A stretch of DNA of 64,000 bases from Bacillus xiapuensis (GTDB lineage: Bacteria > Bacillota > Bacilli > Bacillales > Domibacillaceae): the NCBI RefSeq assembly GCF_002797355.1, contig NZ_KZ454939.1, forward strand, positions 839,828 through 903,827, written 5' to 3'. Within the stretch, counting starts at the first letter, position 1; every line of letters starts with the position of its first letter. Positions 1 through 9,549 of this stretch are shown piece after piece. Position numbers and translations under genes: made by a program. The notes under the pieces were generated by a model that made no database searches, was not told the origin of the DNA, and worked only from the letters and a program-made list of their open reading frames with translations.

Positions 1-558
1 ATGCTTTCCGCTTGAGTTTGGCTGCACTATGTATTTGTAGCCAATTCAGCTATGATGACTGCTTCTGACGATGAATTATATTTTCAAGGTTGTCTCTATA
101 AATTCCTTCTTTTTTTACAACGTTCTTATTTTTGTCTCTTCATCATGGTTAGTGATTTACACAGAACTCTGGCAATAAGATAGTTAAACTGCTGCCTGTT
201 CAAACTCTTTCCTTCTTCACCTCACCTTACAGACTGTCCAGTAGTTGGAAAAGAAGCGGTCAATAGCTTCCCTTGACGATTTTATATCCGAATGCTCGTT
301 ATTTTAGTTTCCTATTTCTGTGATTCATCCCTTCTGTTCTGCCATTCATGACTTCTTAAAAGGTGGGATCGTGCGTTCTTTAATCCTCCTGGTCGTCGTT
401 GATCCCGCATGCAGGATGCCATAAAACTCCCTCATCAAAAATCAAGTGCATGCCCGATTCGTTCAGGACTGCGCGATGCAAACTGAGTGTTGTGATGTAG
501 CCTTTGTTTTTCTTTCAAACAGCAGAGGATGAAAGCCACTGCTGTTTGAAGGGGAAGT
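1..558. other. Gene-free left edge
   Basis: I see no open frame with a believable ribosome binding site here. Positions 1-400 are AT-rich and hold nothing I can name. From about 401 the sequence is a copy of the dispersed intergenic repeat listed separately. The stretch lies downstream of the stop codon of the tetR-type gene. Confidence 0.5.
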
Positions 559-565
559 TTATAAG
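401..565 (+). repeat. Dispersed intergenic repeat, copy A
   Basis: This copy shares an ordered set of blocks with copies at 1455, 21741, 35628, 49740 (reverse) and 53458. The blocks are ATCCCGCATG near the left edge, TGCATGCCCGA in the middle, then GTAGCCTTTGTTTTTCTTT, AACAGCAGAGGATGAAAG and CTGCTGTTTGAAGG, ending AGTTTATAAG. The AACAG and CTGTT blocks can pair as a hairpin. Coordinates are approximate. The copy lies just past the tetR stop codon. I do not recognise it as a named family. Confidence 0.6.
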
Positions 566-1425
566 GAAATTCCGTAAAAATCAGCAATTTCACGGCGGTG
601 TTTGTCAAAATCGGGAGTATCTTTAAGGTTGGACAGCATGCCTTGGATAACGGGAAGGCGCGGCTGGGCTTTGGCGGCTTCTTCCATCATTACATCGAGA
701 GAGATGTCGAGCGCCTCTTTGTCGGGCATCGTTTGCACGTCCTTTTTCATTTCCTTTAGAATCTTTATGACTTTACGGCTGTCTTTCATAAATAACTGCT
801 TGGTTTTATGTTCTAATTCAGCGGCTTTTTCTTTTGAAAGAAGGGGCTGATCATCTAAGCAACCAGCCGCCATACTATCCATTCTTCTCATAATAAATTG
901 AGCGACTTCGTCAAAGGAGAAGCATTCCTGATCGGCCAGAATCACTTGGATATAGGAATGGAGGATGCCTTCGAGAATCAGCGACAGATCCCAGATAAAC
1001 GGCAAGCTTTTCCGTCCGTAGCAAGCGAGCAGTCCATTGCGGTAAAATACGTGAGATTCTCTGCGCATTCGCAAAAGCAATTCCTTCACATCATCATTTA
1101 ACGGGAGTGTCTGTTCTCTTGCTTGGGTAATGATAAACTCCTTGTGTTCGCACAATGATTCAAGCAATACGGTTAGCTGCCGGGTGAATTTCTCCCGCGG
1201 CGGTAATGTTTGCTTTTCTACTTCATTTAGACGCGATTGAATAATCTCAAAGTAATATTGCAGTACGGCATAGAGCAGGGCTTCTTTCGATTTAAAATGC
1301 AAATAGAAGGCTCCTTTGGATATTCCGCTTTCATCGGCGATTTCCTGAATGGACGTTGCTGCAAATCCTTTGATGGCAAACAGCCGAATGGCAGCTCCAA
1401 TAACTGTAATTTCTTTTTCTGTCAT
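559..1425 (-). CDS. TetR/AcrR-family repressor, probable regulator of swrC
   Basis: A DNA-binding repressor of 288 residues. The helix-turn-helix lies near the N-terminus (about residues 10-55), with the typical TSIQEIADESGISKGAFYLHF-like stretch at 24-44. The remaining 230 residues form a ligand-binding domain longer than usual for TetR proteins. I chose the ATG at 1425 because AAAGGAG lies 8-9 nt upstream; the open frame runs to 1647 but the extra N-terminal part has no TetR similarity. The gene is divergent from the RND pump gene at 1752, the same arrangement as yerO-swrC of Bacillus subtilis, so I infer it represses the pump and perhaps itself. A palindromic operator in the shared region supports this. 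It is flanked on both sides by copies of the dispersed repeat. Confidence 0.85.
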   Translation of the reverse strand: MTEKEITVIGAAIRLFAIKGFAATSIQEIADESGISKGAFYLHFKSKEALLYAVLQYYFEIIQSRLNEVEKQTLPPREKFTRQLTVLLESLCEHKEFIITQAREQTLPLNDDVKELLLRMRRESHVFYRNGLLACYGRKSLPFIWDLSLILEGILHSYIQVILADQECFSFDEVAQFIMRRMDSMAAGCLDDQPLLSKEKAAELEHKTKQLFMKDSRKVIKILKEMKKDVQTMPDKEALDISLDVMMEEAAKAQPRLPVIQGMLSNLKDTPDFDKHRREIADFYGISL

Positions 1426-1454
1426 CGTATTTACTCCTTTATTAGAGGTAAGAC

Positions 1455-1625
1455 TCCCCATTAAGAATGAAAAGTCTAAAGGGCTGATCCCAAAATCTAC
1501 ATGCCTGCTGGTTCGTTCGGCCTGCAAGATGCAGGGGGGAAAGGTGCTGCAACAGTAACCCTTGTTCTGCTTTTCAACAGCGGGGAAGAAAAAAGCATTG
1601 TTGTAAGATTCCCTATAGGGTAGCT
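1455..1625 (+). repeat. Dispersed intergenic repeat, copy B (divergent)
   Basis: Located between the tetR start and the swrC promoter, in the same orientation as copy A. The shared blocks are a CTGATCCCA/TGCCTG region, CTTGTTCTGCTTTTCAACAG and GCGGGGAAGAAA. It is more diverged than the other copies, lacks the clean TTTATCCCGC end and ends in a different tail. Coordinates are approximate. Confidence 0.45.
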
Positions 1626-1657
1626 GGAAGAGCGTGCAGACTTCCATTATAAAAAAA

Positions 1658-1686
1658 TTGACGAATGACTGACTGGTCAGTTATAT
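1658..1686 (+). promoter_or_regulatory. swrC promoter with internal TetR operator
   Basis: A sigma-A type promoter with -35 TTGACG (1658-1663) and -10 TTATAT (1681-1686) separated by exactly 17 bp. Inside the spacer sits the perfect inverted repeat ACTGAC-TG-GTCAGT (1668-1681). A TetR dimer bound there would block RNA polymerase directly. The palindrome and hexamers are read from sequence; binding by the adjacent TetR protein is inference. Confidence 0.75.
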
Positions 1687-1751
1687 TTAAACAGTCACAT
1701 TATAAGCGGAAGAAAAATGTAAGTCAACGAGACGAAAGAAGGAGAATACAT

Positions 1752-4700
1752 ATGCAAAACATTATTCAGTTTTCCTTGAAGAATAAATTTGCCGTTTGGC
1801 TGATGACGATCATCGTGGCGGCGGCAGGTTTATATGCCGGGACTACTATGAAGCTGGAAACCATTCCAAATATCAATACGCCGCTCGTGTCCGTCATGAC
1901 CGTGTATCCCGGCGCGGCACCGGAACAAGTAGCTGATAAGGTGTCAGAGCCGATCGAGAAAAGGGTGCAAAATTTGGACGGCGTCACGAACGTCAGCTCT
2001 ACTTCCTTTCAAAATGCTTCCTCGATTCAAATTGAATACAATTTCGATAAAGACATGGAGAAAGCCCAAGCGGAAGTAAAGGAAGAATTAAGCAAGCTGG
2101 AGCTGCCGGAGGGGGTGGAGGAGCCTGAAATCTCCCGCCTTAGCTTAAATGCCTTTCCGATCATGTCTTTAAGTATTTCAGACAGCAAGCAGTCTTTGGA
2201 GGAATTAACCAAAACAGTCGAAGAGACAGTGCTGCCTGAAATTGAAGGGGTTGAAGGGATTTCATCCGCTCAAATCTCAGGACAGGAAGTCAAAGAGGTT
2301 CATATTCAGTTTGACGATCAAAAAATGAAGCAATATGGTCTTCAGGAAGAAACCGTTAAGAATATGATTAAAGGTTCAAGCGTCACGATGCCGCTCGGAT
2401 TATACACGTTTAAGAATACGGAAAAATCGGTCGTTGTTGACGGAAACATTGCTAACCTTGAAGATTTAAAAACTATGAAAATACCGGCTGTGCCATCGGC
2501 TCAAGAGCAGGCGCCGCCAGGGGGGATGTCTCCTTCCAATCCGCCAGCAGCCGGGGATGTCCCGTCAGTGGAACTGCAGGACATTGCTTCAATCGAATTA
2601 ACTGGAGAAGCTGAATCCATTTCACGGACGAATGGGGAAACGTCCATCGGCATGCAAATTGTGAAAGCAGCCGATGCCAATACTGTGGATGTCGTCAATG
2701 CGGTCAAAGAAAAAGTAAAAGAATTAGAGAAAGAGATCGACGGTTTAAAGATCACTACAATTTTTGATCAAGGAGAACCGATTGAGAAATCAGTCGAAAC
2801 GATGCTCAGCAAAGCTATTTTTGGAGCAATCTTTGCGGTTCTCATCATCCTGCTGTTTTTGCGCAATTTCCGCACGACCGTTATTTCTGTCATCTCTATT
2901 CCGCTGTCATTATTGATTGCGATTTTACTGCTAAAGCAAATGGATATTACCCTGAACATGATGACGCTAGGCGCGATGACGGTTGCCATCGGCCGGGTCA
3001 TTGATGACTCAATCGTTGTTATTGAAAATATTTTCCGCCGGATGTCTCTTGCAGATGAAAAGCTGAGCGGCAAAGAGCTGATCGTTGCGGCGACGAAGCA
3101 AATGTTCGTTCCGATCGCTTCGTCGACAATCGTGACGATTGCCGTCTTTCTTCCATTAGGTCTTGTGAAGGGACCGGTCGGAGAAATGTTTTTGCCATTT
3201 GCCTTAACCATTGTCTTTTCTTTGCTGGCTTCGCTATTAATTGCGATTACCATTGTTCCTTTGATGGCACATTCTCTCTTTAAGAAGGAGCTGGCTAAAG
3301 GTCTGACTCAGAAGGAGAAGAAACCGAGCAGACTGGCCGCTTTTTATAAAAGAGTGCTTAATTGGTCGCTGAACCATAAAGTGATTACCTCCGCCATTGC
3401 GGTTCTTCTGCTGGTTGGAAGCCTGGCGCTTGTTCCGATAATCGGCGTCAGCTTCCTGCCTTCCGATGAAGAAAAGATGGTGGTCGCTACGTATAAACCG
3501 GAGCCGGGCCAAACGTTGGATGAGGTCGAAAAGGTAGCCGGAAAAGCAGAGAAGCTGCTGAAGGAGCGCGATCAAGTCGTCACCTACCAATTCTCAGCGG
3601 GTGGAGAAAATCCGATGAATCCGGGTGATTCCAATTCAGCCATGTTCTTCGTAGAATATGACAAGGACACGAAGGATTTTGAGAAAGAAAAAGAAAATGT
3701 GATAAAAGATCTGCAAAAATTGACGGATAAAGGCGAATGGGCGAGCCAGGACTTTAGCGGAATGGGAGCAAGCAACTCATTATCCATGCTTGTGTACGGA
3801 GAGACGGAAGAAGATATTCAGCCGGTTGTAGCTGAATTGGAGGCTGTGTTTCAAGAGCATTCCTCGCTGAAGAATGTGAAAACAAGCTTGTCTGAATCCT
3901 ATGAAGAATACACGCTGAAAGCCAACCAGGAGAAATTAAGCAAGCTCGGCTTAACAGCTGCCCAGATCGGCATGGGACTATCCGACCCGAATAAAAATCA
4001 AGTGTTAACAACAGTGAAGGAAAGCGGCAAAGAAATTGAAGTGTATGTTCAAGCGGACAAAGAAGAATATCAAAGCATCGATGATTTAACGAAGCAAACG
4101 ATTCAGTCGCCGCTTGGAATGGAAGTGCCGATTAAAGAAGTGACCGAAGTAAAAGAAGGCCGCACATCCGATACGGTGACGCGCCGAAACGGCCGGATTT
4201 ACGCCGAAGTAAGCGGAGAAATCACCTCTAAGGACGTAGCAAAAGTCTCCGCAGATATTCAAAAAGAAGCCGATCAATTGAAGCTGCCGGCCAATGTTGA
4301 ATTGTCAATGGGCGGTGTAACGGAAGATATTAATGAATCATTTACACAGCTTGGTCTAGCCATGCTGGCAGCGATTGCGATTGTGTATTTAATTCTTGTC
4401 ATTACGTTCGGAGGAGCATTGGCGCCATTCGCCATTCTGTTCTCTTTGCCATTTACGATTATCGGCGGCCTTGTCGGCTTGCTTGTTGCCGGTGAAACGC
4501 TGAGTGTGTCAGCAATGATCGGCGCGTTAATGCTGATTGGGATTGTGGTTACGAATGCGATTGTGCTTGTGGATCGCGTCATTCATAAAGAAAATGAAGG
4601 AATGTCTACTAGAGAAGCTTTATTGGAGGCAGGAGGTACGCGCTTGCGTCCGATTCTGATGACGGCGATTGCTACTATCGGTGCGCTTGCTCCTCTCGCT

Positions 4701-4853
4701 GTAGGACTCGAAGGAAGCGGCCTTATTTCTAAAGGACTGGGTGTCACGGTCATTGGTGGATTAACCAGCTCTACGCTGTTAACCCTTTTGATCGTTCCAA
4801 TTGTTTACGAAAGCTTAATGAAAGTGAAAAAACGCATAAAGAAAACCAATTGA
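1752..4853 (+). CDS. swrC: RND (AcrB-type) efflux pump, SwrC family
   Basis: A 1033-residue inner-membrane, proton-driven RND transporter. The start MQNIIQFSLKNKFAVWLM gives the usual first membrane helix and has AAGGAG upstream; an in-frame ATG at 1665 lies inside the promoter and is rejected. Features include the IGRVIDDSIVVIENI segment at about residue 415, matching the conserved transmembrane-4 aspartate pair of the family, two halves of similar design each with a large extracytoplasmic loop, and a second membrane bundle from about residue 865. The loop around residues 250-270 is Pro/Gly/Ser-rich. In B. subtilis SwrC exports surfactin and gives self-resistance, supports swarming, and has the same TetR neighbour. 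The substrate here is unknown. No membrane-fusion protein is encoded nearby, as is normal for SwrC. Confidence 0.9.
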   Translation: MQNIIQFSLKNKFAVWLMTIIVAAAGLYAGTTMKLETIPNINTPLVSVMTVYPGAAPEQVADKVSEPIEKRVQNLDGVTNVSSTSFQNASSIQIEYNFDKDMEKAQAEVKEELSKLELPEGVEEPEISRLSLNAFPIMSLSISDSKQSLEELTKTVEETVLPEIEGVEGISSAQISGQEVKEVHIQFDDQKMKQYGLQEETVKNMIKGSSVTMPLGLYTFKNTEKSVVVDGNIANLEDLKTMKIPAVPSAQEQAPPGGMSPSNPPAAGDVPSVELQDIASIELTGEAESISRTNGETSIGMQIVKAADANTVDVVNAVKEKVKELEKEIDGLKITTIFDQGEPIEKSVETMLSKAIFGAIFAVLIILLFLRNFRTTVISVISIPLSLLIAILLLKQMDITLNMMTLGAMTVAIGRVIDDSIVVIENIFRRMSLADEKLSGKELIVAATKQMFVPIASSTIVTIAVFLPLGLVKGPVGEMFLPFALTIVFSLLASLLIAITIVPLMAHSLFKKELAKGLTQKEKKPSRLAAFYKRVLNWSLNHKVITSAIAVLLLVGSLALVPIIGVSFLPSDEEKMVVATYKPEPGQTLDEVEKVAGKAEKLLKERDQVVTYQFSAGGENPMNPGDSNSAMFFVEYDKDTKDFEKEKENVIKDLQKLTDKGEWASQDFSGMGASNSLSMLVYGETEEDIQPVVAELEAVFQEHSSLKNVKTSLSESYEEYTLKANQEKLSKLGLTAAQIGMGLSDPNKNQVLTTVKESGKEIEVYVQADKEEYQSIDDLTKQTIQSPLGMEVPIKEVTEVKEGRTSDTVTRRNGRIYAEVSGEITSKDVAKVSADIQKEADQLKLPANVELSMGGVTEDINESFTQLGLAMLAAIAIVYLILVITFGGALAPFAILFSLPFTIIGGLVGLLVAGETLSVSAMIGALMLIGIVVTNAIVLVDRVIHKENEGMSTREALLEAGGTRLRPILMTAIATIGALAPLAVGLEGSGLISKGLGVTVIGGLTSSTLLTLLIVPIVYESLMKVKKRIKKTN

Positions 4854-4861
4854 TTAACTGA

Positions 4862-4911
4862 AATACAGGCCTCCAGGTCCCGGCGATTACGGGAAGTTGG
4901 AGGCCTGTATT
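4862..4911 (+). terminator. Terminator hairpin after swrC
   Basis: A 14-bp perfect stem: AATACAGGCCTCCA (4862-4875) pairs with TGGAGGCCTGTATT (4898-4911). The T-tract is weak (TAGTTT). It lies between convergent swrC and the small gene at 4957, so it may serve both. Confidence 0.7.
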
Positions 4912-4956
4912 AGTTTGGAGCAAAGCAAAGTCTCCGCATACTTACAAGCCGTTCGC

Positions 4957-5298
4957 TTATTGTTTTTCATAATATAAGTAGGTATAGTGGCTAGTAGGAA
5001 CGGTTTTTTGGATACGGCCATGCCCATCCCGGTAAATTTCATATTCGCGGTACGTCTCAACGATGCGGTGTCCGATTTCTTCTATGTCCACAATTTTTTC
5101 TTCCAGTTCAAACACGGGCGGCTGATACGGAAGCGCTTCTTCGCTTGGCTCAGCTGCAGCAAACATAGAAGCTGGTTTTGGAGCGGCTGCCTCTTTCTCT
5201 TCATCCAACAGCAGGCGAGAAGAGAAGTCTAAGCTTGTGGCAGCGGCAATCAGAATGGCAAGAGCAGGGAATAGAATAAAAATCCGCTTTTGTTTCAT
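4957..5298 (-). CDS. Small membrane-anchored hypothetical protein
   Basis: I do not recognise this 113-residue protein. It starts with MKQKR followed by a single hydrophobic segment (about residues 6-22), so it is probably anchored in the membrane or exported, with most of the chain outside. The middle is Ala/Glu/Pro-rich (residues 30-62) and looks unstructured. The C-terminal 45 residues are rich in Tyr, Ile and charged residues (REYEIYRDGHGRIQ, HYTYLYYEKQ) and look like a folded domain. AGAAGGAG lies at good distance before the ATG. It stands alone between swrC and an SDR gene. Confidence 0.65.
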   Translation of the reverse strand: MKQKRIFILFPALAILIAAATSLDFSSRLLLDEEKEAAAPKPASMFAAAEPSEEALPYQPPVFELEEKIVDIEEIGHRIVETYREYEIYRDGHGRIQKTVPTSHYTYLYYEKQ

Positions 5299-5420
5299 GT
5301 ATAAGGCTCCTTCTGGTCAAACATGAAATTGCTATCATTCTATGAGCATTGTCTCTATAATATTCATCTTGAAACGGGAAAGAACGCTATGTCAGTTATC
5401 TATAGAAAGGTGAGATTGAA

Positions 5421-6182
5421 ATGGATTTGCAATTACAGGATAAAAACGTATTAATCACCGGAGGATCAAAAGGAATCGGCAAGGCGATTGCCCGCGTGTT
5501 TGTGTCTGAGGGAGCGAATGTGGGCATCGCCGCGCGCGATATTCAGGCTTTAGAGAGCGCGAAAGCTGAGCTTGGAGGGAAGGTTGCTGTTTATTCAGCG
5601 GATGTGGCAAAGTCTGAAGAGCGAAAAGAGCTGATTCAATCGTTTGTATCCGAGCATAAAACGGTGGATGTGCTCATTAATAACGCCGGCGGCAGCAGCG
5701 GCGGAGCAGCCACAGAGACAGAGATGGACGTATTTTATCAAGCGATGGAGTTAAATTACTTCTCGGCCGTTCACTTAAGCAAATTAGCCATAGAGCATAT
5801 GAAACGGGCGGGGAAAGGAGCAATCATTAATATTACATCTGTCTTCGGCAGGGAAAGCGGGGGAAAGGTGACTTATAACAATGCCAAGTCTGCGCTGATC
5901 AGCTACACAAAGGCGTTGGCGGACGAAGTGATAGCGGATGGAATTCGCGTGAACAGCATTGCTCCCGGAAGCATCTTACATGAAACGGGCAACTGGAAAA
6001 AGCGCTTCGAGAAAGATCCTGAAAAAATTCGGGCGTTCGTCAAGCGTGAAATTCCTGCGGGTCGATTTGGCACACCGGAAGAAATTGCAAATGTCGCCGC
6101 TTTCCTCGCCTCCGACAAAGCTTCTTGGATCGTTGGAGCTAGCATCAACGTCGATGGCGGACAGTCCAGAATGAATTTTTAA
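5421..6182 (+). CDS. Short-chain dehydrogenase/reductase (FabG-like)
   Basis: A cytosolic NAD(P)-dependent SDR oxidoreductase of 253 residues, the normal length of a classical SDR. The Rossmann glycine motif TGGSKGIG is at residues 13-20, NNAG near 86-89, and the catalytic Ser/Tyr/Lys triad near S139, Y152 and K156 (ITSVFGRESGGKVTYNNAK). The C-terminus ends in the usual VDGG cofactor/tetramer motif. It resembles 3-oxoacyl-ACP reductases but is not in a fatty-acid operon, so the substrate cannot be told. GAAAGGTGAG precedes the ATG. Confidence 0.85.
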   Translation: MDLQLQDKNVLITGGSKGIGKAIARVFVSEGANVGIAARDIQALESAKAELGGKVAVYSADVAKSEERKELIQSFVSEHKTVDVLINNAGGSSGGAATETEMDVFYQAMELNYFSAVHLSKLAIEHMKRAGKGAIINITSVFGRESGGKVTYNNAKSALISYTKALADEVIADGIRVNSIAPGSILHETGNWKKRFEKDPEKIRAFVKREIPAGRFGTPEEIANVAAFLASDKASWIVGASINVDGGQSRMNF

Positions 6183-6189
6183 ACCATCA

Positions 6190-6235
6190 GGGGTTTATCG
6201 CCTAATAGAAAACAGGTGATGAGCTCCTTTTTATT
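6190..6235 (+). terminator. Probable terminator after the SDR gene
   Basis: ATCGCCT pairs with AGGTGAT (one G-U pair), extended by GGGG with CTCC, and is followed by TTTTTATT. It lies between the SDR stop codon and the cas promoter. Confidence 0.5.
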
Positions 6236-6292
6236 ATGAAGAGAATTTTTTCAGTGGAATCTGATTTTTTAGTAATAATTTTTTGTTTGATA

Positions 6293-6323
6293 TTGTAAAA
6301 ATATGATAAAATAGGTCTATAAT
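6293..6323 (+). promoter_or_regulatory. Candidate cas operon promoter
   Basis: A perfect -10 TATAAT at 6318-6323 with a weak -35 TTGTAA at 6293-6298 (19-bp spacing), inside a strongly AT-rich stretch 70 bp before cas3. The first base of the transcript would be near 6330. It is the only good hexamer pair before the seven-gene cas cluster, whose genes are tightly packed. Confidence 0.45.
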
Positions 6324-6393
6324 TGGCGCGAAAGACCATTTTATCCAAAAAAAACGAAAGCTGCTCACAGGATGATAAAGAGGAGGAAGATGA

Positions 6394-8823
6394 GTGGAAT
6401 TTATTGCCCATATCCGGGAGAGAGACCGTCAAGTACAGACCGTTCAGCAGCATTTATTAGAAGTGAAGGATTTAGCGGAATCCTACGGAGAAAAGCTTGG
6501 AATAACCCATATTACCGGGTTAGCTGGAATGCTGCATGATGCAGGCAAGTATACTCAGGAATTCAAACAGTACATAGTAGAAGCAGTCAATAATCCGGAA
6601 GCTCCGCCTAGGAGAGGGAGCGTCGATCATTCTACTGCAGGGGGAAAATTGCTGTATGAGCTATTTCATACTGGAGAGAAGATTCATCCTTATAAAGCGA
6701 TTTTAGCGGAAATTGTGGGGAATGCGATTATCTCCCATCATTCATATTTACAGGATTTTTTAAATCCGGAGCTGAAGTCGAACTATTTATCTAGAGTGCG
6801 AGATAAGGAATTAGCTGAGTTCCGGCTGATAAAGAAAGAATTTTTTGAACATATTATGAGTGAAGAAGAATTTCTGGAATATGTTGATCAGGCTGCGGAA
6901 GAGCTGCAGAGCTTTCTAGCAAAGAAACCGCCTGAACATTATGATAAACAGTTCATGTTTTTGTCGAAGTTTATCTTTAGTGCATTAATTGACGCTGATC
7001 GAACGAATACAAGATGCTTTGAAGAAAATCAGGATAACGAATCAACAGCAAATATCAAAGAGCGGTTCGATTGTTATTATCAAAGATTGCTGGAAAAAAT
7101 TCATTCCTTGCAACAACATCCAAACGCGGATTCACCTATCAATCTTTTAAGAGCGGAGATGTCCAATCAATGTGACGAATTTGCTGAAAAACCATCAGGC
7201 ATTTACACATTGTCAATTCCGACAGGCGGAGGAAAGACATTAGCCAGTTTAAGGTATGCCTTAAAGCACGCCAAGCTTTATGACAAAAAGAGAATCATTT
7301 ATGTCGTTCCGTTTACAACCATTATAGAACAGAATGCCGAGGAAGTAAGGAGCATCTTAAAGGATGATGAGCACATTTTGGAGCATCATTCGAATGTCAT
7401 TGAGGATGCCGGAGATCACGATGAAAATCAAGACGGCTTCACGAATGTTCAACAAAAACTGAAGCTGGCAAAAGATAATTGGGATGCTCCTATTATCTTT
7501 ACAACGATGGTCCAGTTTCTAAATGTGTTCTACGCTAAAGGAAGCCGAAATATCCGAAGGCTTCATAATTTGAGTGAGTCGGTTATTATTTTTGACGAAG
7601 TCCAAAAGGTGCCTGTTTCCTGTGTCAGCTTATTCAATCAGGCGTTAAATTTCTTGAAAAACGATGCGCACTCAAGCCTCGTTCTCTGCACAGCGACTCA
7701 GCCAGCGCTAGACTTTGTGGAACATAAATTGGAGATCAATACAGACGCTGAAATGATTGGCAATTTAGAGGAGGCAGCAAAGAGATTTACTCGTGTGAGA
7801 ATGATTGACCGAGCGACGGGTGAAGCATTCAATACAGACAAGCTTGCGGATTTTATTCAGTCCAAAATGGAAGATGTCCAAAATGTGTTAGCCATTTTAA
7901 ACACGAAAACGGTTGTGAAAGATTTATATAATCAACTCGTCAATCGAAAGCTGGATATCCCTGTTTATCACTTAAGCACATCCATGTGTGCGGCACATAG
8001 AAAGGCGATTTTAGATAAAGTGAGGAATCTTCTGAAGCAGGGAAATAAAGTGATTTGTATAAGCACGCAATTAATTGAAGCGGGTGTGGATGTTAGTTTT
8101 GATTGTGTAATTCGCTCATTGGCGGGATTGGATTCGATTGCGCAAGCGGCCGGCAGATGCAATCGCCACGGAGAGAAGGAAATACAAAATGTTTATGTGA
8201 TCGATCATGCGGAAGAAAATCTCGACCGCTTAAAAGAAATAAAGGCAGGGAAACTCATTTCAAAGAAAATTCTTGCCGATCTTCAGCGCGATGAAACGAA
8301 TCACGGTGGCCATCTTTTATCCATGCAAGCGATGGAGAGGTATTTTAAAGAATATTATACGGAATTTGAATCTGATTTGAATTATTTTATACCAGCACTG
8401 AAAAAGGAAATGACGGAATTATTGACCGCTTCCAAAGCAAGCAGCAGTTATGCCGCAGCCTATTACCGGAAGGAAAAGCAGCCCGTCCCCTTGTTCATTG
8501 TCAACAGCTATTATACAGCAGCAGAGCATTTCCGTGTCATCAATGATCAAACGACATCGGTGCTTGTTCCGTACGGAGAGGGAAAAGAGATCATTGCAGA
8601 ATTCAATAGCAATAGAACGATCGCTGAGCTCTCACAGCTGCTGAAGAAAGCTCAGCCTTACACCGTCAGTCTTTACAGCCATGAAAAAAGCCAATTAGAG
8701 AAAAATGAAGGGATCGTCCGTTATCTTGACGGGAAAATCTTAGCATTAAAAGAAGGCGCTTATCATGTAGACTATGGTCTTGATTTGGCAAATGAAAGCA
8801 AGTCTGGCTCTCTATTTATTTAA
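6394..8823 (+). CDS. cas3: Cas3 helicase-nuclease, type I-C
   Basis: The 809-residue effector nuclease of the type I system, recruited by Cascade to nick and unwind target DNA. The N-terminal HD nuclease domain shows MLHDAGK (HD at 48-49), further histidines in SVDH (about 79) and ISHH. The superfamily 2 helicase follows, with Walker A PTGGGKT near 277, Walker B IIFDEVQ, CTATQPAL (motif III), QLIEAGVDVSFD and QAAGRCNRHG (motif VI). HD and helicase are in one chain, as usual for I-C. The start is GTG at 6394, chosen because AGGAGG lies 7 nt upstream; an ATG at 6390 is in another frame. It is first in the operon, 12 bp before cas5c. Confidence 0.95.
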   Translation: MEFIAHIRERDRQVQTVQQHLLEVKDLAESYGEKLGITHITGLAGMLHDAGKYTQEFKQYIVEAVNNPEAPPRRGSVDHSTAGGKLLYELFHTGEKIHPYKAILAEIVGNAIISHHSYLQDFLNPELKSNYLSRVRDKELAEFRLIKKEFFEHIMSEEEFLEYVDQAAEELQSFLAKKPPEHYDKQFMFLSKFIFSALIDADRTNTRCFEENQDNESTANIKERFDCYYQRLLEKIHSLQQHPNADSPINLLRAEMSNQCDEFAEKPSGIYTLSIPTGGGKTLASLRYALKHAKLYDKKRIIYVVPFTTIIEQNAEEVRSILKDDEHILEHHSNVIEDAGDHDENQDGFTNVQQKLKLAKDNWDAPIIFTTMVQFLNVFYAKGSRNIRRLHNLSESVIIFDEVQKVPVSCVSLFNQALNFLKNDAHSSLVLCTATQPALDFVEHKLEINTDAEMIGNLEEAAKRFTRVRMIDRATGEAFNTDKLADFIQSKMEDVQNVLAILNTKTVVKDLYNQLVNRKLDIPVYHLSTSMCAAHRKAILDKVRNLLKQGNKVICISTQLIEAGVDVSFDCVIRSLAGLDSIAQAAGRCNRHGEKEIQNVYVIDHAEENLDRLKEIKAGKLISKKILADLQRDETNHGGHLLSMQAMERYFKEYYTEFESDLNYFIPALKKEMTELLTASKASSSYAAAYYRKEKQPVPLFIVNSYYTAAEHFRVINDQTTSVLVPYGEGKEIIAEFNSNRTIAELSQLLKKAQPYTVSLYSHEKSQLEKNEGIVRYLDGKILALKEGAYHVDYGLDLANESKSGSLFI

Positions 8824-8835
8824 GGAGGTGAGCAT

Positions 8836-9549
8836 ATGAGAAACGGCATTGAGTTCGAGGTCTTCGGTGATTATGCGCTATTTACCGACCCGCTGACGAA
8901 AATGGGCGGGGAGAAACTATCGTATCAAGTTCCCACGTATCAAGCGTTAAAAGGAATAGTGGAAAGCATCTATTGGAAGCCCACTTTATTAATGATTGTA
9001 GATGAAGTGCGCATCATGAATGCCATTAAAATGGAGTCGAAAGGGATTCGGCCGATGGACTATGGCGGCGGAAATACGTTAGCGAATTACACGTATTTAA
9101 GAGATGTTCGCTACCAGGTGCGGGCTCATTTCATCTTCAATCCCCATCGGCCCGATATGGCCTTTGACCGCAACGAACACAAGCACCATAACATCCTAAA
9201 GCGTTCCCTTAAAGCGGGCGGGCGCCGGGACATTTTTCTCGGAGCGAGGGAATGCCAAGCTTATGTCGAGCCATGTGTGTTTGGCGAAGGGAAAAGCTTT
9301 TATGACCAATACGGTGAGATTCATCTCGGCCCGATGGTGCATGGGATTAATTATCCAGATGAAACGGGAAGGGAAGAAATGGAAGTCCGTCTGTGGAATC
9401 CGGTGATGAAGAATGGAGTCATCCAATTCATCCGGCCGGATCAATGCACGCAAATTCGCAAGATCAGAGAGATGGAAATGAAGCACTTTGACCAAAACAA
9501 CGTGAAATCCGCAGAGGAAGAAGAGAAGCTGGAGATAGGAGGTGAGTAA
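8836..9549 (+). CDS. cas5: Cas5c (Cas5d), crRNA-processing endoribonuclease
   Basis: A 237-residue RAMP protein. In type I-C, which has no Cas6, Cas5 cleaves the pre-crRNA in the repeat and stays on the 5' handle. Family features visible are the N-terminal [21 protein letters not shown] strand region, the central [17 protein letters not shown] segment, [21 protein letters not shown] and the GAREC stretch. AAGGAGGTGAG precedes the ATG. The stop codon directly abuts the cas8c start (TAAATG), which implies translational coupling. Confidence 0.93.
   Translation: MRNGIEFEVFGDYALFTDPLTKMGGEKLSYQVPTYQALKGIVESIYWKPTLLMIVDEVRIMNAIKMESKGIRPMDYGGGNTLANYTYLRDVRYQVRAHFIFNPHRPDMAFDRNEHKHHNILKRSLKAGGRRDIFLGARECQAYVEPCVFGEGKSFYDQYGEIHLGPMVHGINYPDETGREEMEVRLWNPVMKNGVIQFIRPDQCTQIRKIREMEMKHFDQNNVKSAEEEEKLEIGGE

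Noticed and set aside
2768-3253. 161-codon frame on the minus strand inside swrC
   Set aside because: It is antisense to a clearly coding, conserved part of the RND pump and has no start signal.
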